NCBI RefSeq assembly: GCF_934636665.1
Contig: NZ_CAKUAT010000012.1
Span: forward strand, 20,460 to 84,459
Source: an uncultured Senegalimassilia sp.
Lineage (GTDB): Bacteria > Actinomycetota > Coriobacteriia > Coriobacteriales > Eggerthellaceae
Reading direction: 5' to 3'
Length of the DNA stretch: 64,000 bases
The notes below the pieces were generated by a model. The model was given only the letters and a program-made list of their open reading frames with translations, was not told the DNA's origin and did not search any database. Positions within the stretch are counted from its first letter, which is position 1; the number at the start of each line of letters is the position of its first letter. Position numbers and translations under genes: made by a program. Positions 17,580 through 27,112 of the stretch are shown here, one piece after another.

Positions 17580-18983
17580 ATGTTGATGTATTCCACGCTG
17601 TTGGATATCGATGAGTCTCTTACTCGCGATGATTTCATACGTCTTGTGATTGAGTGGAATCAGTCGAGCCCACATCAAGATTGCGTGATTCCAGATCTGA
17701 AATGGAGTGGGCAGGGCAACATCCGATATGGTGATGGGTCGCTTTGGCTTGGTATTGAGGAGTATCGTAACCATAATACCGTTGCAATTCGTTATGAGAT
17801 GACGAATGCAGAGGGTGTTGTCTGGGATACTGATTTCATCATGAATTTCGATGAAATGAGAATGGCAATTCAGCTTGATCGAAGTCTTACTGAGGGGGCT
17901 CAGGTCGAGGACTATCGTTTTTCTGTGCCTTATTTTGTGACGATGTTAATCAAAGAGGGATATCTAAAAGATGATAACGGTCTTCCTGTTTTGAGAGATC
18001 CTATTGATATCACAAGTGACAATGTTGATTTGATTGCTTCAATTGTTAACCATGAGAGACAGTATAGCCTTCCGGTTATCTATATCTCAAAGACATCAGC
18101 GAATCATGCTCTGGTGAATGTAAGCAAGCTTTGCAACAGCTTGAAGGGGGTTGCTCATGTTTTGTTGGAACAGAGTTGCCAGCTTGATTTGGCCATAAGA
18201 AATGCATGCGGCGACCAGAACGAATACTTGGGCGCAGTCGGTGTTTATTTTCCGAACGGTGATCACAAAAGACTCTTGCCAAAAAAGTATTGCAACGATA
18301 GTGGCCTATTCGCTAATAGAATCATTCGAATAGTCCTGCAGTATGCAAATGCGCAAAAGACGGATTTATCGTATACATGGGCTGGTGTGACATATTCTCT
18401 TTTGAACGATCGCAAAAGTGCGGCGGATCACGCACGTCAAGTGGCTGAGAATCAGAGGGAAGAGTACGTAGATGCATTTGATCAGGAAAATAAAGAACTC
18501 CATCAAAAGGTTGATGAACTGACAGCGAAGAATGCATCATTAGAAGCGGAGGTTCGTGGGCTTAGAAGAAAGCTGAATAATGCTGAAGGGACCCCGCTTC
18601 TTGTTTACGGTGAGGAAGAAGAATTCTTTCCAGATGAAATTAAGGAAATGATTCTTGAAGAGCTAGAAAAGCGCGCTAACAACCTTAGCTCTGGGACGCG
18701 AAGGGCTGATGTTCTGAGTGATGTTTTGGAAGCTAATCCTGTTCAGGGCAGAAGCGATCAGAGGAGATCGAATCTGCGAAATGCACTGACGGATTACAGT
18801 AAGATGTTGCCTTCCAAGAAGCGCCAGCTTCAGGATCTTGGATTCGAGATTGACGAAGATGGGAAACACTATAGTCTGTCATATTACGGAGATAGCAGGT
18901 ACTTCACTACTCTCCCAAAGTCTGGCAGCGATTGGAGGGGAGGCAGAAATTCCGTATCGGAAATCATCCAGAAGCTGATGTAG
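17580..18983 (+). CDS. uncharacterised coiled-coil protein in the defence island
   Basis: A 467-residue cytoplasmic protein I do not recognise. Start is the ATG at 17580, five bases after GGAGG. The N-terminal 280 residues are mixed alpha/beta with conserved-looking blocks (VVWDTDFIMNFDEMRMAIQL, FSVPYFVTMLIKEGYL, YSLPVIYISKTSANHALVNV). Residues about 290-345 form a heptad coiled coil (DAFDQENKELHQKVDELTAK). The acidic linker (GEEEEFFPDEIKEMILEEL) leads to a C-terminal region rich in basic residues (RRSNLRNALTDYSKMLPSKK, then SDWRGGRNSVSEIIQKLM) that could bind nucleic acid. Its GC is much lower than the core genes, so it was probably acquired. Lying between Abi_C and Septu suggests a defence role, by context only. 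Confidence 0.75.
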   Translation: MLMYSTLLDIDESLTRDDFIRLVIEWNQSSPHQDCVIPDLKWSGQGNIRYGDGSLWLGIEEYRNHNTVAIRYEMTNAEGVVWDTDFIMNFDEMRMAIQLDRSLTEGAQVEDYRFSVPYFVTMLIKEGYLKDDNGLPVLRDPIDITSDNVDLIASIVNHERQYSLPVIYISKTSANHALVNVSKLCNSLKGVAHVLLEQSCQLDLAIRNACGDQNEYLGAVGVYFPNGDHKRLLPKKYCNDSGLFANRIIRIVLQYANAQKTDLSYTWAGVTYSLLNDRKSAADHARQVAENQREEYVDAFDQENKELHQKVDELTAKNASLEAEVRGLRRKLNNAEGTPLLVYGEEEEFFPDEIKEMILEELEKRANNLSSGTRRADVLSDVLEANPVQGRSDQRRSNLRNALTDYSKMLPSKKRQLQDLGFEIDEDGKHYSLSYYGDSRYFTTLPKSGSDWRGGRNSVSEIIQKLM

Positions 18984-19059
18984 CCTTCTATGGCGAGGGC
19001 CGCTTCCTTTCAAAGCCGTCTTGATTTGTCTTGCTTGCACCAACTTCCCCAAGGCTACT

Positions 19060-19760
19060 CGGTACCGTCAATGGTTTTACGCGAATTCAGCCAGCCGTCA
19101 GCATGACTGCTCCTTGAGAAGCGACACGTCCAGGTAGGGGCGCGATCCCCATTCGCTGTCGGCGACGCACTTCAGGCGGGTGGCCACCAGCATGAGCGCG
19201 GATTCCCCGTCGGGGAACGCGCCGACCACACGGGTCCTGCGCCTTATCTCCCTGTTGAGCCGCTCGATCGCGTTGTTCGTGCGGATGCGCCGCCAATGTT
19301 CGCGGGGCGTCGTGCAGTACGCGAGGGTCTCAGCGTACCCGCCGCGCACGACCTTGGCGCCTCTTTGAGCTTCATCGACTTGAGCTCGGTGGCCACCGAC
19401 CCCGCCTTGGCCGATGCCGCCTCGCGCGACTCCATCGCGTGGATCGCCTTGAGCATGGCCGCGACCTGGGAGCGCTTCGATTTGGGGACCTTGGCCAGCG
19501 CGTTGCGGTAGAAGTGCACCGTGCGGCGCTGGTATCTGGCCTTCGGGAACACCTCGGCGATCGAGCCGACCACGCCGGCGGCCTTGTCGCCGGTGAACAT
19601 GCGAGCGCCGCGCAGCTCTCGCGACTTCAGCCACGACGGGAAGCCGCGCCAGCACTCGGCCGACTCCGTGAAGCTCTCGGCGCAGCCGACGACCTTGCGG
19701 TAGCAGTCCCCGTTCACGCCGATGGACACCATCATCGTCACGTCCTCGAGCCTCGGCATC
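19060..19760 (-). pseudogene. IS256-family transposase fragment, copy 1
   Basis: The minus strand encodes the middle and C-terminal parts of an IS256-type transposase: MFTGDKAAGVVGSIAEVFPK, TVHFYRNALAKVPKSKRSQV, REHWRRIRTNNAIERLNREI, ending LDVSLLKEQSC at 19098. A frameshift near 19360 separates the two halves and the N-terminal third (HTH and first catalytic Asp) is missing. The left end keeps the element's terminal sequence near 19061-19085. It is nearly the same IS as at 22330 and 25271. Confidence 0.85.
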
Positions 19761-20021
19761 GCCGGCTGCTCCTGCATACTTTCCGCTAGACCCCTCCATT
19801 GCGGTCTTCGTCCTTTCCAAGAATCCGTTATGTCGCAATTCCAGATTCTAGGGCGAAGGCTGTTCCCCTTCAAAGCCATCCCGATCCGCTTCGCTTACAC
19901 CAACTGTCTCGACACGATCTCCGGGTCGTGGACCGCCGTCCGCCCGCCTTCGGTGATATCTGACCAAGGCGGCTTGCATCAACGATCGGCGTACTACTAC
20001 AAACCGAGGTTTGCATAACTG

Positions 20022-20708
20022 CTATGCGGAAAACTTCGCAACAAACTTGCGAGCTTTGAAGAGTTTTACCCCTAGGTATTCTTCTTTCTTGTCGATTTGG
20101 TTTTCGTATTGTTTGAGAATCTTTAAGCATAGGTTCTTTTTGGCGGTAGAGTTGCCGTCGATTCTCTTGCGGGCAATTGATTTCAGAATCGTTTGCTCCA
20201 TTGCCTGCATCGCCGCAGCGCGGTTTGCGCAGAGATTCGTTTTGCTGCTATTTAGCCCCAGCGTATCATTAAGGTCATGGTTGATGTCCGGGTCGTCCGC
20301 ATGGATTCTTCCGTCATGATGATAGGTAATGGTAGCAAGCGTTTCTGGCTTGAGCGGATTCACTGTCAAAGGCTTATTGCCGCGCCGCTTATCACACGTC
20401 GCACCGCTTCGACCATCGCAAACCGCGAGCATATTCTTGTATGACAAGCTCAAATCCCTATCGAAGCATGAGGTGGCGGGATGTTGCGGCGTTATATGCT
20501 CGATCGTTGCGGGGTTGTCGTTGGTGTCGATTCGGCACATGCAATATGCGCACAGATGCCCCTGCTCGGCAATAAGAGCCTCGAGGACTTTTCGCTTATG
20601 CTCGCCACGTAGCGGCGAATAGTCGAATGAGGCATCCGGGGTGTTTTTGATATCCTGCTTCGCTTCGGTTAGCGCTTTCGGCTCGTTGCCCTTGATAATG
20701 GGAATCAT
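20022..20708 (-). CDS. ptuB: Septu system HNH nuclease PtuB (TIGR02646-type)
   Basis: A 228-residue HNH endonuclease. The zinc/HNH pattern is visible as HLCAYCMCRID (residues about 50-60), IEHITPQHP, and YKNMLAVCDG with CDKRRGNKPL following. N-terminal PIIKGNEPKALTEAK and overall length fit the TIGR02646/PtuB family. Its ATG overlaps the stop of the ATPase gene by 4 nt (ATGA), giving the classic ptuA-ptuB operon. In Septu, PtuA and PtuB form a complex whose nuclease is held in check and cuts nucleic acid on infection. Confidence 0.85.
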   Translation of the reverse strand: MIPIIKGNEPKALTEAKQDIKNTPDASFDYSPLRGEHKRKVLEALIAEQGHLCAYCMCRIDTNDNPATIEHITPQHPATSCFDRDLSLSYKNMLAVCDGRSGATCDKRRGNKPLTVNPLKPETLATITYHHDGRIHADDPDINHDLNDTLGLNSSKTNLCANRAAAMQAMEQTILKSIARKRIDGNSTAKKNLCLKILKQYENQIDKKEEYLGVKLFKARKFVAKFSA

Positions 20709-22000
20709 GACAGCAGCTCCTCGAGTTCGAGGGTTGTTTTTGCCGCTATAACATCGGGGTCATCTCCGCCGATAAGGGATTCGATGTTGATAATGACATC
20801 CTTTGCCGTTCTGTAATCTTCCTCGTCGATTGCGCGGTTGAATGATGCAAACAACTGCATAACGTTTTCTGGACGAGAGGTGGCGCCGAGTACGGTATTG
20901 AGGATGTCGCTTGCGTCGCGTCCTCGGGTTTCTGTTGCGGGTATGGCTGTAGAGCACTCTTCAAGTATGCGAATGTTGTTCCGCGGAACCGACGCGACAA
21001 TGACAGGGGAGTGCGTGGTTGTGATAAATTGCACGTTCGGGAAAATTCGCACTAGATCGTCGAGGATGCGCGCTTGCCAACGAGGATGCAGATGCAGATC
21101 GATTTCGTCGATTAAGACGACGCCAGGCGTTTCAAGCACATGCTCGCGTAAAGCAGGGTTAAGCGTTGCCATACGATAGGCAATATCGGCGATAAGGCTT
21201 ATCGTTCCACGATAGCCATCGCTCATGGAATGAAGCCTGTCGCGGTGATAAATACCGTTAGCATCGCAAAACGTGAAGACAAGTTGTTGTAGCTCCGCAT
21301 CGTAATCGACCATCGCATTGTCAATTGACGCAGCAGAGTCGAAGCAGGTGGCGAGCGCCTTTTTGACGGCCGTGAATACCGCGCTTTCTCTTTTGTTCTG
21401 CCATTCCCACAATGACTGCCTCTTGAACCAGGCATTCATGCGTGAATCGTTCGAGGCGGCTTGCAGGGCATCTTCGTAGCCCCTAGTTCTGCTGGGCAGG
21501 ATGTCTGACGAAGGACCATCCTGTTTCCAAAGGCGGTTCGTTCCGTATCGCGCAAGAATTGGCAACACCAAATCACTGTCGTCGGCTGCAATTTGTTGAA
21601 TTCGTTCACCTGCATTGACGATAGTCTTGGCGTCTGCTCGCGTGGTGCGGCCCTTCGCGCTGTTCAGCGAACGGGTCCAAGATATCGATGAGCCAGCAAC
21701 AACGCCAGCCGCGCTAATTACGACAGGATACTGCGGCTGCACAACCGTCATGTCGCCTTGCTTGATAACAGCGCCTCGAGCATCGTCGGAAGAAATCGAC
21801 GGCGACGTTGCGTATTCGATTTTATGGAACAGCGTTCCGAGTGCAACGGAGGCAGCGTCAATCAACGTGCTTTTACCCGTTCCGTTATCGCCAACAAGAA
21901 CGGTGAGTTGCTGGTCGAAGTCGATGGAAAGCGATTCGAACCTCCGGAAGTTACTAATCTCAAGTTCGCTAATTCGCAACTCTGTGTTGGCGAATCCCAC
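20705..22000 (-). CDS. ptuA: Septu system AAA/ABC-type ATPase PtuA
   Basis: A 431-residue ATPase. Walker A is VGDNGTGKSTLID (residues about 35-47); the ABC signature region is LHSMSDGYRGTISLIADIAY; Walker B is GVVLIDEIDLHLHPRWQ (about 290-305); FITTTHSPVIVASVP is the switch-histidine block typical of OLD/RecF-like ATPases. I place the start at a GTG at 22000, five bases after AGGAGG, giving MGFANTELRISELEISNFRR; an ATG 36 nt further upstream lacks a site. It is followed directly by the HNH nuclease gene. Together they are a complete, apparently intact Septu defence operon. Confidence 0.87.
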   Translation of the reverse strand: MGFANTELRISELEISNFRRFESLSIDFDQQLTVLVGDNGTGKSTLIDAASVALGTLFHKIEYATSPSISSDDARGAVIKQGDMTVVQPQYPVVISAAGVVAGSSISWTRSLNSAKGRTTRADAKTIVNAGERIQQIAADDSDLVLPILARYGTNRLWKQDGPSSDILPSRTRGYEDALQAASNDSRMNAWFKRQSLWEWQNKRESAVFTAVKKALATCFDSAASIDNAMVDYDAELQQLVFTFCDANGIYHRDRLHSMSDGYRGTISLIADIAYRMATLNPALREHVLETPGVVLIDEIDLHLHPRWQARILDDLVRIFPNVQFITTTHSPVIVASVPRNNIRILEECSTAIPATETRGRDASDILNTVLGATSRPENVMQLFASFNRAIDEEDYRTAKDVIINIESLIGGDDPDVIAAKTTLELEELLS

Positions 22001-22329
22001 AATAACCTCCTGTGTTTTGCGCTGGCAGCCAGCCAATTAAACTTTTGTGCCGGATCAAACAGGTTCATTATAGTCGATGGCTTACGGGCTTCGGCTTTTG
22101 CGGCATGCTGCCTTCGTCGCTGACGTACGGAAAACGCAACCAGCCGAATCAACCAATAGGCAGGAGACGAGGTCTTTCTGCTTTGGTTCAAGCCTTGTGA
22201 ATCAGCTATAGACGACTGTGCATATTCTGCTAAAGGTTCATCGGCCCGGATTTTCGCGATGCTGCCCATTTATTGATGAAGAGTTGTAATTTTGTTTATC
22301 TTGCTTGTCGGGATGAATCTCCTTATCAA

Positions 22330-22690
22330 GCTGTAGCGTCAGTGGCTTTGCGCACTTTTAGGTAGTCGCCGGCACGGCTACTCTTTGAGCAGAGACGCGT
22401 CCAGGTATCGACGGGAGCCCCATTCGCTGTCGGCGACGTATTTCAGGCGGGCGGCAACCAGCATCAGCGCGGATTTCCCGTCGGGGAACGTGCCGACAAC
22501 GCGGGTACGCCGCCTGATCTCCCTGTTGAGCCGCTCGATGGCGTTGTTCGTGCGGATGCGCCGCCAATGCTCGCGGGGCATCTCGCAGTACGTCAGCGTC
22601 TCGGCGAAGCCTTCGCGCACGACCTTTGCGGCCTCCTTCAGCCTCATCGACTCGAGCTCGGCTGTCACCGACTCGGCCTTGGTCGCCGAG
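22330..22690 (-). pseudogene. IS256-family transposase fragment, copy 2
   Basis: Only the C-terminal part remains: ATKAESVTAELESMRLKEAA, KVVREGFAETLTYC, RIRTNNAIERLNREIRRRTR, ending LDASLLKE at 22378. The catalytic Glu region (NAIERLNRE) is present but the two Asp regions are gone. The left terminus near 22335-22375 matches the other copies. The IS3-type element begins about 50 nt to its right, so that insertion or an accompanying deletion may have removed the rest. Confidence 0.85.
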
Positions 22691-22756
22691 GTGAATCTGA
22701 ATCTGCCCCAGATCCGTTGACAAGTCGATTTCCGTTTCGGTTGGACTGGGACTGTT

Positions 22757-23628
22757 TTATGGACATCCGGAATCGAGCTGATGAGCGCACTGCCGCTCAT
22801 ATTCCACGGGCGATAGGTTGCCGAGGGACGAATGCGGCCGCCTGGTATTGTAATACAGCTCGATGAACTTGAATATTTCCTGCCTGGCCTCTATCCGGGT
22901 GTCGTACTTGCGATCGAGGGGAAGCTCCCTTTTCAGGGTCTTGAAGAACGACTCCATGACGGCGTTGTCGTAAGGGCAGCCCTTGCGGGAAAACGATTGG
23001 ACGAACCCGCGATTCTCGAGCTCCCTGCAAAACCTGCTCGAGGTGTATTGGCTGTCTCTATCCGTGTGCACCATGAGTCCTTCTTCCGGATTTCCCTGTT
23101 CACAGCATTGTCAAGGGCGTCGATTACCAGATTCTCGTTGATGCGGGGGGCACTTGCCATCCGACTATCTTGCGAGAGAACAGGTCGAGGTAGGTGGCCA
23201 GGTAGAGCCATCCTTCTCGTGGGTATGTAGGTGATGTCGCCGCACCACACGCTGTTCTTCTTTTGGACGGAGAATTCCCTGTTCAAGACATTGGCCCCTT
23301 TGTCCGAGGCCTTTCCGCCCCTTCTGTACTTCTTGGGGCCCCTGTAGGATGCCGGCCCTTTCCTCGCCATCATGCGCTGCACGGTCTTGCCGTTCGCAAC
23401 GATGCCGATCTTGCGAAGCTCGACGACGATCCGCCTCGACCCGTACCTGCGATTGTTGGCGTAGAAGATGTCCTCGACGAACGGCTCCAGCGCCTCGTGG
23501 GCTATCTGCCTCGATGATTTGGGGCGGTTCAGGAAGGCATAGTATCCGCCTCTGCTGACGCCCAGCGCCCCGCATGCCTTCTTGACGCTCATCCCATGCT
23601 CGCCGGTCCTCACGAACTCGAACCTCAC
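22757..23628 (-). pseudogene. IS3-family orfB (integrase), frameshifted
   Basis: The upstream part (from 23628) reads VKKACGALGVSRGGYYAFLN, ANNRRYGSRRIVVELRKIGI and SVWCGDITYIPT (first catalytic Asp). After frame changes near 23200-23070 it resumes as VHTDRDSQYTSSRFCRELEN (second Asp) and NAVMESFFKTLKRELPLDRK (catalytic Glu), then FIELYYNTRRPHSSLGNLSP. All three DDE regions are present but not in one frame, so no active enzyme is expected. Confidence 0.8.
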
Positions 23629-23709
23629 GCTTGGGCTTGCCTCGAGAAGGCCCGGAATTTCTTTAGTATCGCGACCTCCTTGCGGAGCTCCTCGTTCTCC
23701 TTCTGAGCT

Positions 23710-23916
23710 TCAGCATCTCGTGATCCTTGTTCGCGACGGGGTTGCCGCTTCCGGGGAACGCGTCCTCGCCGTCGGCCTCATATTTGCCGCCCACCTTCTG
23801 AGGGTGCAGCACGGCACGTTGAGCCGATCGGACAGCCCCTTGACCGGGATCTCTCCCTCGAGAACCAATCTCGCGACGGAGAGCTTGAATTGCCTGTCGT
23901 AGCGTTTTCCTGGCAT
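23710..23916 (-). pseudogene. IS3-family orfA (HTH), frameshifted
   Basis: Begins MPGKRYDRQFKLSVARLVLE then IPVKGLSDRLNVP, a standard IS3 orfA helix-turn-helix. The expected continuation (KYEADGEDAFPGSGNPVAN, then DHEMLKLRR) is in another frame of the same strand, so a shift lies near 23790. Confidence 0.75.
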
Positions 23917-24096
23917 AGTTTGAACACCTTTCCAATCGAAACGCTCGATTCTCCGTGTCCATTATATTGTCCCAGTCCAGTCCTCCCAGTCCTCTTCTGG
24001 TCCAGGATTTCCACCGCAGTCCCAATCGGCTATCTTATTAATTTCTATTGATGGATACACGGAATTTGCGTTGCGCAAAGAAGGGAAGATGCAAAG

Positions 24097-25167
24097 GTGC
24101 TTCAACTATTTCCGGTGCTTAATTATCAATTAAAAAACAAGCGTGAGCTAACCCGCCATGAATATCGTCATGAATGGCGTAAGGTGATTGAATATGATGA
24201 CGTTATGGGAGTGGTTCGGCCTGTATTAGTCGCTCAGGTCGTTGCTTTTATCGCTTCAGTGCTCTTGTTCTCAGGGAAAATTGCAATAGGCTATTTAGCA
24301 ATCAATATGGTTGAACCATTCGATGCGCGAGTTCGGCAGATTTTTTCATCATTTAGGGATGACCCTGCCGGCTTTCTGTCGTTCGCGGTATTGACATTCA
24401 GTGTTTGCGTTTTCTTTTGGTTCTATCTGAAAAAGGATTTTGTTACTAAGTTTGCGTTAAGGAAAGCCATTCTGAGAGACACTTGTGCAAATCGCGCTTC
24501 TTATTCAAGACGTGCAATTACGTCGTCAAATGCGAGCACGGTTAATTTTGCTGTACAGTGTGCGATTGCCGTTTTAGCGGCAACATTGCTAGTTTCTTCG
24601 TTGTTTCGGCTTGAATTATCGACAACCCTAATGGCTCTCGTGGCGTATGCGATTTCTGTCGTTCATATCTGGTCTTTATTTCGAATAAAGGATGGCGAGA
24701 AGACAGCATGCGGATGCAAAGTTAAGTGTTGTTGCGCGATTCTTGCTACAATAGCTGTTGCCATTGTATTGATTGCTTACGTTGAGTCATTTGGCGATTT
24801 TCTTGGTGGTCTACAACCAATACGGAATTTATGTTTGACGATAGCATATCTTGCTGAATCTTTTTGGCTTGTGATGTTTGGCATTTGGTACTTGCTGCTC
24901 TTTTATGAATGGCGAATCCCGAAACAACGAGTAAGTTGCATCAAGAAGAAACAAAAAGTCGATCTTCAGACGATCAACGATGCAGATGCAGGCAAAAAAG
25001 GCACATTCCGAGATTGGTTAAAAAAGGACATAGAAATAATGTGGATTGTCGCTGTTGCGCTAATTCCTGTTCTCGCAGTGATGATTATTGAGTCAGCTCA
25101 GCTCTTGTGTGTGCTAATAGGCTTACTGTATCAGTTGCTTAATCTTGTAGTTCAGCCTGTATGGTAA
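24097..25167 (+). CDS. multi-pass membrane protein of unknown function
   Basis: A 356-residue protein with about seven or eight hydrophobic segments: VLVAQVVAFIASVLLFSG, FLSFAVLTFSVCVFFWFYL, FAVQCAIAVLAATLLVSSLF, LMALVAYAISVVHIWSLF, ILATIAVAIVLIAYVESF, FWLVMFGIWYLLLFYEW and IMWIVAVALIPVLAVMII with a further hydrophobic end. A charged 50-residue cytoplasmic-type loop (RIPKQRVSCIKKKQKVD) separates the last ones. Cysteines cluster in ACGCKVKCCC. Start is uncertain: the GTG at 24097 follows GGGAAG, and the ATG at 24205 is an alternative. No family is recognised. It is AT-rich and stranded between two insertion sequences, so it is acquired DNA. Membrane effectors are common in defence islands, but nothing in the sequence proves this. 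Confidence 0.65.
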   Translation: MLQLFPVLNYQLKNKRELTRHEYRHEWRKVIEYDDVMGVVRPVLVAQVVAFIASVLLFSGKIAIGYLAINMVEPFDARVRQIFSSFRDDPAGFLSFAVLTFSVCVFFWFYLKKDFVTKFALRKAILRDTCANRASYSRRAITSSNASTVNFAVQCAIAVLAATLLVSSLFRLELSTTLMALVAYAISVVHIWSLFRIKDGEKTACGCKVKCCCAILATIAVAIVLIAYVESFGDFLGGLQPIRNLCLTIAYLAESFWLVMFGIWYLLLFYEWRIPKQRVSCIKKKQKVDLQTINDADAGKKGTFRDWLKKDIEIMWIVAVALIPVLAVMIIESAQLLCVLIGLLYQLLNLVVQPVW

Positions 25168-25270
25168 GTTAAGGCAGATATCTTTGATAGGAAATAGCAT
25201 TCTTGACGAATGTGTTCAGATGGAAAAGATTGAATCTGATATTGTGAAGAAAGCAAAATAGATTTGTTTC

Positions 25271-26535
25271 GGTGCCGTCAATAGTTTTGCGCACTTTTAG
25301 CTAGCCGTCAGCACGACTGCTCTTTGAGAAGCGACACGTCCAGGTAGCGGCGGGAGCCCCACTCGCTGTCGGCGACGTACTTCAGGTGGGCGGCCACCAG
25401 CATGAGCGCGGACTTGCCGTTGGGAAAGGTGCCGACCACGCGGGTGCGCCGGCGTATCTCCCTGTTCAGGCGTTCGATCGCGTTGTTCGTCCGGATGCGC
25501 CGCCAATGCTCGCGGGGCATCTCGCAGTACGTCAGCGTCTCGGCGAAGCCGTCGCGCACGACCTTGGCGGCCGAGGCCTCGCGCGACTCCATCGCGTGGA
25601 TGGCCTTGAGCATGGCCGCGACCTGGGAGCGCTTCGATTTCGGAGCCTTGGCGAGGACGTTGCGGTAGAAGTGCACGGTGCAGCGCTGGTATTTGGCGCT
25701 AGGGAAGACCTCGGCGATCGAGCCGACCATGCCGGCGGCCTTGTCGCCGGCGAACACGCGAACGCCGCGCAGCCCGCGGGACTTGAGCCACGACGGGAAG
25801 TCGCGCCAGCCCCCGGCCGACTCGGCGAAGCCCTCGGCGCACCCGATCGCCTCGCGGTAGCCGTCCTCGTTCACGCCGATCGCCGCCATGACGGCGACGT
25901 TCTCGTAGGAGCCTCCCCAGCTGCGCTTCAGGTAGACGCCGTCGACGTAGACGTACGGGCATTCGCAGGCCAGGGGGCCTGCATCGCCGCTCCTCGGCCG
26001 CCTTGAAAGCCTTGTCGTTGAGGTTTGAGGCCGTGCCGGCGGAGACGCCCGCGCCCCACAGGATCTCGCTGACGTCCTCGATGCGGCGCGTGGGCACCCC
26101 GGCCAGGTACATCTCGATGATGGCCTCCTCGACGCTGGTCTCGCGCCTCTTGCAGCGCTCGACGACGGCGGTGGCGAAGCGCATGCCCTTGAGCTTGGGC
26201 ATCTTGAGCGTGAGCTGGCCCGACGTCGTGGTGAACCCGCGCTCGTAGTGCCCGGCGCGGTACGCCGCGCGCTCGTCGGTGCGCTCATAAGGGCCGGCGC
26301 CGACGAGCCGGTCGGCCTCCTCGTCGGGCATCGCGTTGATGGTCTCCTCGATGGTTTTCCCGACCAGCTCGCGAAGCTCGGACTTCACCGCCTCCTCGTC
26401 GAATGATGCGATTGGGTTGGACATGACCTGCCTCCTAGCATGATTGAATTCGACACTCAAATCATACCGACGGCACGCGCCATGTCTTTTCTCTTTCCTG
26501 GGCGTGTTCAGCTTTCAAAGTGCGCAAATATTTTT
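25271..26535 (-). mobile_element. IS256-family element, copy 3 (nearly full length)
   Basis: The ends share TTTGCGCACTTT in inverted orientation (25286-25297 and about 26517-26528). The left terminus matches those of the copies at 19060 and 22330. The element contains a transposase gene that is complete at both ends but frameshifted internally and carries an in-frame deletion. Exact outer ends are uncertain by several bases. Confidence 0.75.
25308..26424 (-). pseudogene. IS256-family transposase, frameshifted
   Basis: From the ATG at 26424: SNPIASFDEEAVKSELRELV, GHYERGFTTTSGQLTLKMPK, VERCKRRETSVEEAIIEMYL, GVSAGTASNLNDKAFKAAEE. A C5 run near 25975 then shifts the frame; with four Cs the protein would continue PLACECPYVYVDGVYLKRSW (first Asp), VFAGDKAAGMVGS (second Asp) and NAIERLNREI (Glu). 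Compared with copies 1 and 2 it also lacks about 17 residues after MESREA. Transposition in cis therefore appears dead. Confidence 0.88.
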
Positions 26536-26602
26536 CGTTATCCGAGCTCCGGCAGATACCGCGTACAATTCGGTTAAAGGCAATTGCGGATGGGGAAGCA
26601 TC

Positions 26603-27109
26603 ATGGAGATCGGATTGACCGAGACCGTCAGGAAGATGGCGTCTGCCGGCGCCCTGCCGGCTGCGCAGGAGGGCGAGCTGCTCTTCTGCTGGGACCTCGC
26701 GCGCGTCGATTTCGGGCAGCGCAAGCTGCTCGTCGCGTCGAATGCGGCCACGCGGCTGTGCGCCATCACCAGGATGGCCGCGGCCGACTGGAAGCGCATC
26801 GACGAGGTGGCCCTCCGGCTAGTCGAGGACGCCGTCGGCAGCGCCGGCCTCGACGCCGCGCGCTACCTCGAGCTCGCAGGGGAGGCACGCCTCAGCAAGA
26901 CCCACGGCAGGCGGGCGCTGGGCTGCGTGAACGACCTGTCGCGCATGCTCGACCCCGTCCGGATCGACATGGGCGAGAAGCTGCAGTGGCGCGAGATGGA
27001 GCTGCTCAACTGCAGGCTCATATCCAAGTGCGCCGGTCACGAGGGTTACGGCGTCCCCGCCGAGCGCTTCGCCGAGGACCTGCGGGCGCTGATCGATCGC
27101 GTAGAATAG
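26603..27109 (+). CDS. DUF6933-like protein
   Basis: A 168-residue protein whose body (GELLFCWDLARVDFGQRKLL, NAATRLCAITRMAAADWKRI, YLELAGEARLSKTHGRRALG, CVNDLSRMLD) resembles DUF6933, a family of unknown function. Start is the ATG at 26603 after GGGGAAGCATC; longer upstream frames run into the IS256 end. No membrane segment or signal peptide is present. High GC sets it apart from the AT-rich neighbours on the left. It ends head-to-head with the AbiE remnant on the other strand. Confidence 0.7.
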   Translation: MEIGLTETVRKMASAGALPAAQEGELLFCWDLARVDFGQRKLLVASNAATRLCAITRMAAADWKRIDEVALRLVEDAVGSAGLDAARYLELAGEARLSKTHGRRALGCVNDLSRMLDPVRIDMGEKLQWREMELLNCRLISKCAGHEGYGVPAERFAEDLRALIDRVE

Positions 27110-27112
27110 CGG

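Larger units (their letters stand above)
22742..23979 (-). mobile_element. second IS3-family element with 36-bp inverted ends, coding region decayed
   Basis: A 1,238-bp element with long imperfect inverted repeats: 22742-22777 begins TGGACTGGGACTGTTTTATG and 23944-23979, read on the opposite strand, begins TGGACTGGGACAATATAATG; both then run to GGAATCGAG/AGAATCGAG. It encodes an orfA/orfB pair on the minus strand that is frameshifted in several places. Its type differs from the element at 8608. No obvious target duplication is visible. Confidence 0.8.
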
